Assembly (NCBI GenBank): GCA_009780445.1
Contig: WRAA01000002.1
Location: 1-32,876, forward strand
Direction of reading: 5' to 3'
Length of the DNA stretch: 32,876 bases
DNA from: Defluviitaleaceae bacterium
GTDB lineage: Bacteria; Bacillota; Clostridia; Lachnospirales; WRAA01
Below are positions 7,482 through 15,897 of this stretch, piece by piece. The number at the start of each line of letters is the position of its first letter. The stretch's first letter is position 1. Made by a program: the position numbers and the translations under genes. Under the pieces are notes generated by a model, which was not told the origin of the DNA, did not search any database, and worked only from the letters and a program-made list of their open reading frames with translations.

Positions 7482-8228
7482 TTAGTCTCTGCGGCCGAGT
7501 ATGCGCAGCAGGAAGAGGAAGAGGTTGATAAAGGCGAGGTAGAGGCTTAACGCGCCCAGAATGGACAACTTGCCCACGACCTCTGGGCCGCCTTCGACTG
7601 CGTTCTGGATAAACTCCGATTTAAGGCGTTGCACGTGGTAGGCCGTGAGGCCGGAGAACACCGCAATACCCGCGATAGATATCAGGAAGTCCAGCTGGGA
7701 GCTGCCAAGGAAGAAGTTTATGACCATGGCGATGATGATGGCGATAAGCCCGATGAAAAATATGCGCCCCGCGGAGGAGAGGTCTGACTGCGTGGTGTAG
7801 CCGAACACGGCCATGATGCCGAAGAACACCGCGGCCATGGCAAACGCAAGGAAGATGGTGTCGGCGGCGTAGACGATGAAGATAAAGCTTAGGGTGAAGC
7901 CCGTGAGCGCAGAGTAGACCACAAACATCATACGCGCCACGCCAAGGCTAAGCTTGTGTATCGCGCCGCTAAGGGCAAACACTATGCCGAACTGCGCCAC
8001 AACAAACATGATGGTCAACATGAAGAAGTTTTCGGCAACGGCGGGGATGGAGTACAGGGCGAACAGCGACATCAGGCTGGTCACAGTGGTGATCAACAGG
8101 CCAAGGAACATCCAGCCGAACACGCCGCGCATGAAGTGGTGTACGTCATCCTCGGTGATGGAGTGGCGCGGGTTCGCGTCAAGGATGTCGCGACGATAGC
8201 GGCTGTCGTAGTCGTCATAATTTCTCAT
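7482..8228 (-). CDS. Bax inhibitor-1 (BI-1/YetJ) family membrane protein lacking the di-aspartyl sensor
   Basis: 248-aa protein with seven predicted membrane segments after a charged N-terminus (MRNYDDYDSRYRR). Family features are clear: the GYTTQSDLSS loop, LISIAGIAVFSGLTAY in helix 6 and ALSLYLAFINLFLFLLRILG in helix 7. Characterised bacterial relatives such as B. subtilis YetJ leak Ca2+ in a pH-dependent way through two aspartates, in TAYD and LYLD. Here these positions are His198 (TAYH) and Ala232 (LYLA); the codons are plain in the DNA. Either the channel is ungated by that mechanism or the protein does something else. ATG 8228 follows AAGGAGG with 7-nt spacing; an upstream in-frame extension is rejected. 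Confidence 0.9.
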   Translation of the reverse strand: MRNYDDYDSRYRRDILDANPRHSITEDDVHHFMRGVFGWMFLGLLITTVTSLMSLFALYSIPAVAENFFMLTIMFVVAQFGIVFALSGAIHKLSLGVARMMFVVYSALTGFTLSFIFIVYAADTIFLAFAMAAVFFGIMAVFGYTTQSDLSSAGRIFFIGLIAIIIAMVINFFLGSSQLDFLISIAGIAVFSGLTAYHVQRLKSEFIQNAVEGGPEVVGKLSILGALSLYLAFINLFLFLLRILGRRD

Positions 8229-8294
8229 TGCAAAACCTCCTTGTGATATAGTATAGCGGATTGGTGAAAAATATTCGGATTGCACAATTACACT

Positions 8295-11200
8295 CTATAG
8301 CTTGGTTACGCCCAGTGTTGCGGCTTCGCCGTTGATGCTCCAGTCCTTGGAGTGCGCGGGGGCGGCGGAGCTTACTTCATCCGCCAGGACTTCGCGCATG
8401 ATCTCGCCGCGGTTGCGCTCGAAGATGGCGGAGAGTTTTTCGCCTGCGTTAATGCAGACGGAGATTTTGTCAAGCACTTCGAAGCCCGCGTCCTTGCGCA
8501 TTGTCTGGAACTTGGAGATAAGTTCGCGCACAAAACCCTCTTCGAGAAGCTCGTCGGTGAGAACGCAGTCGATAGCTACGCAAACACCGCGATCCTCCTG
8601 CGTCATAAACCCTTCGGCGTGAGCCACCTCCACCAGCACGTCGGCTTCGGAAAGCTCCACCTCGTTGCCGTCCACCACAAGGGTCGCGCCGCCCGAGCGC
8701 AGCCGCGCCAAGAACTCCGCGCCGGCACAGGCCGACAGAGCCGCGCCTATGGCGGGGACAAGCTTGCCGTACTTGGGGCCGAGAGTGCGCAGCTGGGGCT
8801 TGAAGTTGTAGGACGTGAACTTGGCCATGTCGTCCGTAAAGACCACTTGCTTGATGTTCAGCTCTTCGGCGATAATGCGGACATAACCTTCGCCGATGGG
8901 CGCGGACTTCACGTACATCCGGCCGATGGGCTGGCGGTTCTTGATGTTTGCCTCGTTGCGGGCGGCGCGCCCAAGCACCACCACTTGGCGGGCGGTGTCC
9001 ATGTCAGCCTCCAGCTCCCTGTCGATAAAGTCCGGATCGGAGACCGGGAAGGAGCAGAGGTGGACGCTGATCGGCGCGGACTTATGCGTGTTGCGCACGA
9101 TGTTGCCGTAGATCTCCTCCGAAAGGAAGGGGATAAACGGCGCGCAGAGCTTTACAAGCTCGCTAAGCACGGTGTAGAGCGTCATGTAGGCGTTTACCTT
9201 GTCCTGCGGCATACCGCTTGCCCAGAAGCGTTCGCGGCTGCGGCGCACATACCAGTTGCTCAGCTCGTCCACGAAGTCGTTCATGGCGCGGGCGGGTTCT
9301 GTCAGCTTGTAGCTTGCCAGAGCGTCGTCCACGGAGATTATCAGCGAGTGCAGCTTCGACAGCACCCAGCGGTCCATCTCGCCCAGCTGTGTCCGATCGA
9401 GTGTGTGTTCGGCGGGGTTGAATTTGTCGATATTGGCGTACAGCACGTAGAAGGCATAGGTGTTAAGCATCGTACCCATGAACTTGCGCTGGGCGTCGTT
9501 CACCGCCTCCTTGTGGAAGCGGCTGGGCAGCCACGGCGACGAGTTGAACATAAAGTACCAGCGCACCGCGTCCGCGCCCTGATCGTTAAGCACTTCCCAC
9601 GGATCCACGACATTGCCCAGATGCTTGCTCATCTTGTGGCCGTGTTTGTCGAGAACATGGCCAAGCACCACCACGTTCTTGTACGGCGGCCTCTCGAACA
9701 GCAGTGTGGATATCGCCATCAGGGAGTAGAACCAGCCGCGGGTCTGGTCGATAGCTTCGGAGATAAAGTCCGCGGGGAACTGGCCGTCGAAGATGTCCTT
9801 GTTCTCGAAGGGGTAGTGCCACTGGGCAAAGGGCATGGAGCCGGAGTCGAACCAGCAGTCGATAACTTCGCTCACGCGCTTCATCGAACCTTGGCACACC
9901 GGGCATGTCAGTGTTACTTCGTCGATATACGGCTTGTGCAGCTCGATATCCGGCGCAACGGTTACATCCGCCATTTCGCGCATTTCCGCGATACTGCCGA
10001 CCATGTGGCGGTGGCCGCATCCGCATTCCCATATGGGCAGGGGCGTTCCCCAGTAGCGTTCGCGGCTGATGCCCCAGTCCACCACGTTTTCCAGGAAGCT
10101 GCCGAAACGGCCTGTGCGGATGTTGTCGGGCATCCAGTTAACGGTGTTATTGTTCTCCACCAGCTTGTCGCGCAGGGTGGTCATGCTGATGAACCATGTG
10201 TCGCGGGCGTAGTACAGCAGGTGTGTGTGGCAACGCCAGCAGAAGGGGTAGTTGTGCGTGACGGTGTGCGCCTTAAAGAGCTTGCCGCCATCCTCGAGAG
10301 CCTTGATGATCTCCGGGTCTGCGTGTTTGATGAACATACCCGCCCAAGGCGTGACTTCCGGCGTGAACTTGCCCTCCGGGTTCACAAGCTGGGCGAAGGG
10401 CAGATCCTGTTCCTTGGCTATGCGGTAGTCGTCCTCGCCGAAGGCGGGGGATGTATGCACTATGCCCGTGCCGTCCGTGAGGGTTACGTAACCATCGCAC
10501 ACGATTCTGTACGGGGTCTTGCCGCTTTGCGCGTAGATTTTGTCGGCGAAGCTAAACAGCGGCTCGTAAGTTGTGCCGCGCAGGCTCTCGCCCGTCATCT
10601 CCTCGATAATGTCGCAGTTTTCGCCGAACAGGGCGGGTGCCAGAGCCTTCGCCAGAATGTAGACATCACCGCCGGAGCGCACGCGCACATAACTTTCCTT
10701 GCCGTTTACGCACAGGGCGACATTGCTGGGCAGTGTCCAGGGTGTAGTCGTCCACGCCAGGAAGTATTCGTTGTCCTTGCCGTGTAGCTTGAACTTGGCG
10801 TAGACAGAATCCTCCGTGACATCTTCGTAACCCTGCGACACTTCGTGGGATGACAGCGGTGTGCCGCAGCGCGGGCAGTACGGCACGACCTTGTAACCCT
10901 TGTAGACCAGCCCCTTGTCCCACGCTTGGCGCAAGGCCCACCAGATGGACTCGATGTAGTCGTTGTGATACGTTACATAGGGGTCGTCCATGTCGATCCA
11001 GTAGCCCACGCGCTCGCTCATGTCGCGCCAGAGCTGTTCGTACTTGAACACGCTCTCCTTGCACTTCCGTATGAAGGCCTCCACACCGTATTCTTCAATG
11101 CCGGGCTTGCCGTTAATGCCCAGAGCCTTTTCGACCTCCAGCTCTACGGGCAGGCCGTGGGTGTCCCAGCCGCCCTTGCGGCGCACATAACAGCCCTTCA

Positions 11201-11420
11201 TGGTGCGGTAGCGCGGGATGATGTCCTTCACCACCCGCGTGATTATGTGGCCTATGTGCGGCACGCCGTTGGCGGTTGGCGGGCCTTCATAGAACGTAAA
11301 CACAGGGCAGCCCTGCCGCTGTGCCATGCTTTTCTCGAAAACTTGCTCTTCGCGCCAGAACTTTAGGATCTGCTGTTCGCGCTCGACAAAGTCCAGGTTG
11401 GTATCGACCTTTGTGTACAT
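8295..11420 (-). CDS. ileS: Isoleucyl-tRNA synthetase
   Basis: Class I aminoacyl-tRNA synthetase charging tRNA-Ile, 1041 aa. The HIGH box is PHIGH (55-58 for HIGH) within GPPTANGVPHIGH, and the KMSKS loop is KMSKH (596-600), followed by LGNVVDPWEVL. The CP1 editing domain lies between them, including GWDTHGLPVE and the CPRCGTPLSSHE knuckle. The length, the GPPTANG form and the lack of the C-terminal zinc finger typical of the E. coli form resemble the IleRS2 type, known for resistance to pseudomonic acid; that assignment is an inference. ATG is preceded by GAAGGAG. Only 20 bp separate it from the DUF1576-like gene, so it is the third gene of an operon, and no T-box leader is present in front of it. 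Confidence 0.96.
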   Translation of the reverse strand: MYTKVDTNLDFVEREQQILKFWREEQVFEKSMAQRQGCPVFTFYEGPPTANGVPHIGHIITRVVKDIIPRYRTMKGCYVRRKGGWDTHGLPVELEVEKALGINGKPGIEEYGVEAFIRKCKESVFKYEQLWRDMSERVGYWIDMDDPYVTYHNDYIESIWWALRQAWDKGLVYKGYKVVPYCPRCGTPLSSHEVSQGYEDVTEDSVYAKFKLHGKDNEYFLAWTTTPWTLPSNVALCVNGKESYVRVRSGGDVYILAKALAPALFGENCDIIEEMTGESLRGTTYEPLFSFADKIYAQSGKTPYRIVCDGYVTLTDGTGIVHTSPAFGEDDYRIAKEQDLPFAQLVNPEGKFTPEVTPWAGMFIKHADPEIIKALEDGGKLFKAHTVTHNYPFCWRCHTHLLYYARDTWFISMTTLRDKLVENNNTVNWMPDNIRTGRFGSFLENVVDWGISRERYWGTPLPIWECGCGHRHMVGSIAEMREMADVTVAPDIELHKPYIDEVTLTCPVCQGSMKRVSEVIDCWFDSGSMPFAQWHYPFENKDIFDGQFPADFISEAIDQTRGWFYSLMAISTLLFERPPYKNVVVLGHVLDKHGHKMSKHLGNVVDPWEVLNDQGADAVRWYFMFNSSPWLPSRFHKEAVNDAQRKFMGTMLNTYAFYVLYANIDKFNPAEHTLDRTQLGEMDRWVLSKLHSLIISVDDALASYKLTEPARAMNDFVDELSNWYVRRSRERFWASGMPQDKVNAYMTLYTVLSELVKLCAPFIPFLSEEIYGNIVRNTHKSAPISVHLCSFPVSDPDFIDRELEADMDTARQVVVLGRAARNEANIKNRQPIGRMYVKSAPIGEGYVRIIAEELNIKQVVFTDDMAKFTSYNFKPQLRTLGPKYGKLVPAIGAALSACAGAEFLARLRSGGATLVVDGNEVELSEADVLVEVAHAEGFMTQEDRGVCVAIDCVLTDELLEEGFVRELISKFQTMRKDAGFEVLDKISVCINAGEKLSAIFERNRGEIMREVLADEVSSAAPAHSKDWSINGEAATLGVTKL

Positions 11421-11440
11421 GCTGATGCTCCTTCAAAATG

Positions 11441-12712
11441 TTATGCAGATGCGGCGGCGTCCGCCTTGCGCTGTTCCAGCGCGCGTAGCAGCGGTAACAG
11501 GAGTATAACCACAAATCCGCCGGCCACACCATTGTTATAGAGATTGATGCCGCCCGACGGCAGTGCCAGGCTCGTCGCAAGGTGCAGGTGGATCAACCCG
11601 GCGACAACACCCCAGTGCCAGCCGTACTTCGCGGGAATGGGCGAGAGGCAGGCGACGAAGAAGAAGGCAACGGAGACGTTTGGGTCGTCCAGGCTGAGCG
11701 GGCTTGTGAACGTGGCCAGGGCAATGCCGGCCATCAGCGACGACGCGCTGTAGATCTGCATACCGTTCGCGCCGAAGCCCATTACGGAGATTATGCCGCC
11801 AAGCAGCGGCCCCGTAAGCTCGAAGCCCACAAGGTTGGCCATGAGGATGCAGAAGAGGCCAAGCACGCCCATGTTGATGTAGCATGTTGTACCGCACCGT
11901 GAGTAATAGTCGTTCTGGAAACCCTTGAGAGCCATAACGTCGCGCAGTGCGCCGCGCGGGTCCTCGCGCTTCATATACAGGCCGATGCCGATCAGCCAGA
12001 TCGACATCAGGATGACAAAGGCCGTGATCTGCGTGTTGTTGCCGCTGCTCCATTGGCTGTTCATGGTGTATGTAAGGTCATAACTTGCGAAGGTGGAGGT
12101 TATGATAATGGCAAGCAGGCCGGCGGCGAACCCCGCGTTAAACAGGTTGTAGCCGTCGTGCGCCTTGAATATGTTCTTGGCGATAGGGTCGAACACAAAG
12201 CCGATTAACACGCCCATACCGATGGCGAAGAGGATGTTCAGCGCGTCGGACTCTGCGCCGATGAACACTTTCTGCGTAACCGCCGGCGAAAGCGACGCGG
12301 CCACAAGGGTTGTGAGGATGTTCACGTTAAAGTCCTGCCGCATGTACTTGGCATACAGCCAGCCGCCGATGAAGATCGGCAATACGTTAAGCGGGTTCTT
12401 GCCGAAGAAGGCAAAACCCGTGATAAGCCACAGATTCGAGACTGTCGCGCTCTTAGGGTCGTGCTTAAAGACTATCAGCATACCCAGGGACATAAGCGAC
12501 GTCACCGCCGCGTTCAGAATGGCCGCGGCCAGCCCGCCCACATAGATATAGTCGGTGATCAGGATATCCGGGGAGCGCAGTATGTCCGCAAAACCGTGCA
12601 GAAGCAACACCGAAGGCTCCAGCGCGACGGCAAGAGCCATCAGGAACAGCATGGTGATGAAGTAGACCTTGTGAATGTTCATGAAACAGTTCTTCAGGTA
12701 TGAATCGTGCAA
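11441..12712 (-). CDS. DUF1576-like polytopic membrane protein
   Basis: 423-aa integral membrane protein with about 10-11 hydrophobic segments, resembling the DUF1576 family of uncharacterised membrane proteins. Two halves seem related: FFGKNPLNVLP in the first and GFGANGMQIYSASS in the second both place a Gly-x-Asn turn before a membrane segment, suggesting an internal duplication as in many secondary transporters. The second half also carries SPIPAKYGWHWG and ALPSGGINLYNNG. The TTG at 12712 has a good GAGGTGAT site 6 nt upstream and is used here; the ATG at 12682 would give a protein 10 residues shorter with a weaker site. It sits 31 bp after a GntP-type permease and 20 bp before ileS, so a transport role linked to that permease is likely, substrate unknown. 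Confidence 0.65.
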   Translation of the reverse strand: MHDSYLKNCFMNIHKVYFITMLFLMALAVALEPSVLLLHGFADILRSPDILITDYIYVGGLAAAILNAAVTSLMSLGMLIVFKHDPKSATVSNLWLITGFAFFGKNPLNVLPIFIGGWLYAKYMRQDFNVNILTTLVAASLSPAVTQKVFIGAESDALNILFAIGMGVLIGFVFDPIAKNIFKAHDGYNLFNAGFAAGLLAIIITSTFASYDLTYTMNSQWSSGNNTQITAFVILMSIWLIGIGLYMKREDPRGALRDVMALKGFQNDYYSRCGTTCYINMGVLGLFCILMANLVGFELTGPLLGGIISVMGFGANGMQIYSASSLMAGIALATFTSPLSLDDPNVSVAFFFVACLSPIPAKYGWHWGVVAGLIHLHLATSLALPSGGINLYNNGVAGGFVVILLLPLLRALEQRKADAAASA

Positions 12713-12743
12713 AACCTATCACCTCGGTATAGTAGTTTGCAGC

Positions 12744-14111
12744 CTATCCCCAGAAGCCGGCAAGGAAGAGCGCGGTGGCCGTCGTTACCTTTGTAAAACC
12801 CACGGCCGCTTCGTAAGGGATCACCTTCAAGCGTTCGGTCATGGTGCATTTCATGCCCTGCTGGCTGGCCAGGAAGATGTTGCCGTGCGGCATAACGTCT
12901 ATGAAGCCGCCCCCTGCGTGTAACATCACCGCGCCCGCCATAGCCGGCACGCCGGCCTCCAGAATGGTGGCCGCGAAGGATTCGCCGCCGATGATCACGC
13001 CGGCCGCGTTGGAGCCTGTCACGCCGGAGAAAACCGTGCTTGACAGCGGAGCAAGGAAGGCCGCGGGTAAACCGGCCGCGGACAACGCGTGTTCCATCGC
13101 CGCGGGGAATACCGACGTAGTGATAAGCCCGCCGATCGCCCCCGCGCCGAACATCATCAGCATCACGGGGGCCATGCGCAGCACGCCCTTTGTGGCTACG
13201 TCGATGATGCCGCGCCCCTTGCCCATGGCCAGCATCCCGGCGACCGCGCCTATTGGCAGGACGTAGAACGGATCCATGGGCAGGTTTGCGGAGCTTATGA
13301 AGTGTATGCCCATGAGGTCGCCGACGGGGTTCAGCATCAGCAGGCCGATGGCCACGGCCGGCGCGACAACGGCTCTGCCAAAGGGAGGCAGGTCCTGCGG
13401 GTCTGCGCCGGACTCGATATCTTCCGCGCCCACCATGAAGTGCCGCGTGCGTTTCATGCGGCACAGGAGCATCGTCACAGCAAACGCGGCCAACGCGGGC
13501 AGTACGCTGTTCACCATCATTTGGCTGATGGGAACGCCGAAGGATTCCGCCGCGGCCAGCGCGCTTGGGTTCGGCGACATAACATTGCCCGCCTTTACGC
13601 CGCCGCTTAGGGCAAGGATGGCGGCGAACTTGCTCACTCCGGCCTTGTGGGCGATGGAGAGGGCGATCGGCGCGATTATGAGCATCGCCACCGGCGGGAA
13701 CACGCCCACACTGCACATAAGAGCCGCTGTCAGGGCTATGGCCGGTATGGCGCGCTTGCTGCCGAGGCCTTCGGCAATGCTCTTGGCCAGAGACTCCGCC
13801 GCGCCGGTCTCCACAAGGGCACCGACAAGCACTCCGCCGGCGATAATGCGTATGTTGATGCCAACAACCTGCCGCCCGCCGAGGAGCATTATGTCCATCA
13901 TCTGCGAAAGGTCCGCCGAGCCAACTATCGCGCCGACGGAAACACCCAGGAACATGGCCAGCACAGGGTTGAGCTTCTTGATTATAAGGAAGATGGATAT
14001 GGCCAGGGCAAGCACTACGCCGAGTATGCTGATGTTGATGCCGCCGACATATATGCCCGACAGATCCGAATAGTGCTGATAAACTTGATAGATATAGTAC
14101 GGATAGTTCAC
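12744..14111 (-). CDS. GntP-family permease
   Basis: 455-aa polytopic protein of the GntP/gluconate-proton symporter type, with about 12 membrane segments. Recognisable parts are the glycine-rich GGVLVGALVETGAA stretch, CSVGVFPPVAMLIIAPIAL, GNVMSPNPSALAAAE and, late, FSGVTGSNAAGVIIGGE. The substrate could be gluconate or another organic acid; no kinase or dehydratase for gluconate is adjacent. GTG 14111 is chosen because GGAGG (14120-14124) lies 8 nt upstream. The ATG at 14126 would depend on an AAGAGG provided by the adjoining repeat element with about 4 nt spacing. It is the first gene of the operon with the DUF1576-like gene and ileS. The whole leader upstream is the 164-bp element. Confidence 0.8.
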   Translation of the reverse strand: MNYPYYIYQVYQHYSDLSGIYVGGINISILGVVLALAISIFLIIKKLNPVLAMFLGVSVGAIVGSADLSQMMDIMLLGGRQVVGINIRIIAGGVLVGALVETGAAESLAKSIAEGLGSKRAIPAIALTAALMCSVGVFPPVAMLIIAPIALSIAHKAGVSKFAAILALSGGVKAGNVMSPNPSALAAAESFGVPISQMMVNSVLPALAAFAVTMLLCRMKRTRHFMVGAEDIESGADPQDLPPFGRAVVAPAVAIGLLMLNPVGDLMGIHFISSANLPMDPFYVLPIGAVAGMLAMGKGRGIIDVATKGVLRMAPVMLMMFGAGAIGGLITTSVFPAAMEHALSAAGLPAAFLAPLSSTVFSGVTGSNAAGVIIGGESFAATILEAGVPAMAGAVMLHAGGGFIDVMPHGNIFLASQQGMKCTMTERLKVIPYEAAVGFTKVTTATALFLAGFWG

Positions 14112-14126
14112 ACGGTCATCCTCCAT

Positions 14127-14290
14127 TAGACCTCTTCCGAAACTAGACGATACCGGATTTGCGGATCAGTTTCGCGCAAGGCTAGGAGCTGACGACGCCG
14201 CGAACCCACAGGGTTCGTTAGGAGGAAGCGACGACGCATTGCGTGAAACCGGCCGCAAAGACGATGTCGGCTAGTTTCGGAAGAGGTCTA
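14127..14290. mobile_element. 164-bp inverted-repeat element, copy 1 (MITE-like)
   Basis: Perfect 20-bp terminal inverted repeats TAGACCTCTTCCGAAACTAG (14127-14146) and its complement (14271-14290). The interior is also a near-palindrome: TTTGCGG and AGTTTC blocks mirror on both sides, around a GCGAACCC-loop-GGGTTCG central hairpin. It encodes no protein. Copy 2 at 17335-17498 has the same length and is about 90% identical in the opposite orientation. Ends begin with TA, compatible with insertion at TA as in IS630/Tc1-type elements, but a duplication cannot be proved because TA is also part of the repeat. It lies between the promoter at 14300-14328 and the gntP ribosome-binding site. Confidence 0.85.
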
Positions 14291-14299
14291 TCATATCGA

Positions 14300-14328
14300 A
14301 CTATATCATTATGGTGCTGTTGCGTCAA
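14300..14328 (-). promoter_or_regulatory. Promoter of the gntP-DUF1576-ileS operon
   Basis: On the minus strand: TTGACG (14323-14328), 17-bp spacer, TATAGT (14300-14305). The predicted transcription start, about 14293, falls at the outer edge of the repeat element, so the approximately 180-nt leader is almost entirely element RNA. Confidence 0.65.
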
Positions 14329-14535
14329 GTGCCGGTTCGTAGTTGTTGTGCCTGTATCAGTTTATTTTCGGACATAGGGCGCGGCGCACCATGCAGTTTA
14401 TGTGCAATTCCAACAAATTTGCATGTCTTGTTTTGTACAAAATGCAGAATTAAACGCGCCGCGCCGGAAAATCTCTCCAAACACTTGCTAAAACGCCGCA
14501 GAACATTTAAAATTAAGGGCATGAACTACGCTACA

Positions 14536-14636
14536 TAGCGAGTTTAGTTGAAAATCGGCTTCTGTCTGCGTTCTAAACGCGCCCGGAGGCGCGCGTTCAG
14601 AACTTGACACAAGACCGTTTTAAACTAAACTCACTA
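14536..14636. repeat. 101-bp imperfect palindrome
   Basis: Left arm TAGCGAGTTTAGTTGAAAA (14536-14554) pairs with TTTTAAACTAAACTCACTA (14618-14636). Inner arms GTTCTAAACGCGC (14570-14582) and GCGCGTTCAGAAC (14591-14603) also pair, with a short GC loop. In between, arms are partly mismatched. It is either a second family of palindromic repeat or a long 5' leader hairpin of the gene at 14716. No copy is seen elsewhere in this window. Confidence 0.65.
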
Positions 14637-14695
14637 CACACAAACGGCAGGGGGGAGCCGGTAACATCTGCGTAGAATACAGCTCTGCACAGAGC
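14604..14695 (+). promoter_or_regulatory. Possible promoter and operator of the DUF1275 gene
   Basis: TTGACA (14604-14609) with TAAACT (14626-14631) at 16 bp spacing lies within the palindrome's right half. A later TAGAAT (14673-14678) lacks a good -35. GCTCTG-CA-CAGAGC (14682-14695) is a perfect inverted repeat directly before the AGAGAGGTGAG ribosome-binding site, possibly an operator. The promoter choice is tentative. Confidence 0.4.
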
Positions 14696-14715
14696 AGAAT
14701 TTAGAGAGGTGAGCT

Positions 14716-15510
14716 ATGTTAATTGCTGACAGTGAAGACAGAGCGGCTACGTTTAAGGTCGCATTCATGACGGGCGCGTCCATATTTATAATGGGCTACC
14801 TAAACGCGTACTCGCTGAATACAAATGATCTGGGCGTTATGATCACGCCGCAGACGGGTAATGTTATATGGATGGGGCTGAACCTGGCCTCGGGCTACTG
14901 GACATACTTCTTCGAGAACCTGGGTCTGTTCTTCGGCTTTATGTCGGGCGCGGTGTTTGCCCTGTTCACGCAGAGTTCTTTCGCCAGCAAGACCACGCAG
15001 TTCTATTACAACTGGTCCGTATTTGTCCTGCCCGTAATGCTCTATCCGGTTGTAATGCAGTACGTGATACCGCCGGTTATCTCGTTTTTTGTGATAGGCT
15101 TTGCGTCGGGCGCGGCTCTTGGTTTCTTCCGCAAGATGTACCACATGGAGATCAACAACGCGATGGCCACCGGTAACGTTCGCTTCCTTGGTCTGCACTT
15201 CGCCGGCGCGTTTATCAAGAAGAACCCCAAGGAAGTCGCCACGTTCTGGGTGTTCTTCACCTGTGTGTTCCTGTTTGCCGCGGGCGCGTTTATGTACGCC
15301 ATGTTCGCGCGTGTGGATCTGAACCTGGGTATGCAGGGCGGCGGCGCAATCATCGGCATGGGCGAACACGGCGTGCGCGAATTCCGCCAGACCCTTGGTC
15401 TTGGCGAATACCGTCTGGACATAATCACCAGCAATATCGCAAGATACCTGGGGCTGGTAGTGTTCTGCATAATCCCCTACTTCTTCTGCCCCGTCAGCAA
15501 GGCGAAATAG
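14716..15510 (+). CDS. DUF1275 (YoaK-type) membrane protein
   Basis: 264-aa membrane protein with about six hydrophobic segments. The DUF1275 signature is visible: an early MTGASIFIMGYLNAYSL region followed by TPQTGNVIWMGLNLA (the family's T-G-N motif), then a glycine-rich GFMSGAVF segment and a second MATGNVRFLG, giving two related T-G-N halves. Family members are uncharacterised integral membrane proteins. It has a longer hydrophilic loop (residues about 200-235) before the last membrane helix than I would expect. ATG is preceded by GAGAGGTGAG. The next gene starts 18 bp after its stop, so they form an operon ending at the terminator 15898-15929. Confidence 0.8.
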   Translation: MLIADSEDRAATFKVAFMTGASIFIMGYLNAYSLNTNDLGVMITPQTGNVIWMGLNLASGYWTYFFENLGLFFGFMSGAVFALFTQSSFASKTTQFYYNWSVFVLPVMLYPVVMQYVIPPVISFFVIGFASGAALGFFRKMYHMEINNAMATGNVRFLGLHFAGAFIKKNPKEVATFWVFFTCVFLFAAGAFMYAMFARVDLNLGMQGGGAIIGMGEHGVREFRQTLGLGEYRLDIITSNIARYLGLVVFCIIPYFFCPVSKAK

Positions 15511-15528
15511 GATATCCTGGGAGGTTCT

Positions 15529-15885
15529 ATGGAAGCGAAGGTAAGGTTCAAGAACAAGATTTCGGAACCGCTGATGACCGCAACAGACTTCGGCATCAAG
15601 ACCAGAACCCGCAAGGGGGAGACGGTGTACAGCCTGGAGTTTACTGTGTGCAAGTCCATGGGTGTGTCGGAGGTCTACAGCTTTGACAGCACCGACGAGA
15701 AGCTGCTGCGGGCATTACTGTCCAAGATAGAGGCCAGCGGCGAATTCCTCTTCGACGAAGCCTGCAAGGTCTGCGACAAGACCGCGCTGGACTACGACAG
15801 ATATGTGGAGCTTGCGCAGTCCGGCGAGATTGGCGGCGAGCTTAAATTCGGCGACGGCGGTTATGTCATCACAGTGTCGCAATAG
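15529..15885 (+). CDS. Small soluble hypothetical protein
   Basis: Unrecognised 118-aa soluble protein without signal peptide or membrane segment. Mixed alpha/beta character, acidic, with cysteines at 41, 79 and 82; CKVC is a lone C-x-x-C that could bind metal or be redox-active, but no second pair is seen. A GGGAGG ribosome-binding site precedes ATG 15529. Tight spacing after the DUF1275 gene and a shared terminator mark it as second gene of that operon. Function unknown. Confidence 0.8.
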   Translation: MEAKVRFKNKISEPLMTATDFGIKTRTRKGETVYSLEFTVCKSMGVSEVYSFDSTDEKLLRALLSKIEASGEFLFDEACKVCDKTALDYDRYVELAQSGEIGGELKFGDGGYVITVSQ

Positions 15886-15897
15886 CGTCATACAAGA

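Larger units (their letters stand above)
14291..14715. other. 425-bp intergenic region between divergent genes
   Basis: Contains a minus promoter (14300-14328) and, on the plus side, a 101-bp palindrome (14536-14636) and an operator-like repeat (14682-14695). Between 14340 and 14530 the sequence is AT-richer, with GC-rich inverted segments GGGCGCGGCGC (14377-14387) and GCGCCGCGCC (14457-14466) about 70 bp apart. A short open frame at 14311-14538 has no ribosome-binding site or recognisable protein, so I do not call a gene. Confidence 0.7.

Noticed and set aside
8352..10787. 811-codon open frame on the plus strand opposite ileS
   Set aside because: Antisense shadow of a high-GC conserved gene; no ribosome-binding site and no recognisable protein family.
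11421..11440. T-box leader before ileS
   Set aside because: Only 20 bp separate ileS from the preceding gene, and the operon leader is occupied by the repeat element.
14311..14538. 75-codon open frame in the intergenic region
   Set aside because: No ribosome-binding site, no homology, and it crosses the promoter of the divergent operon.
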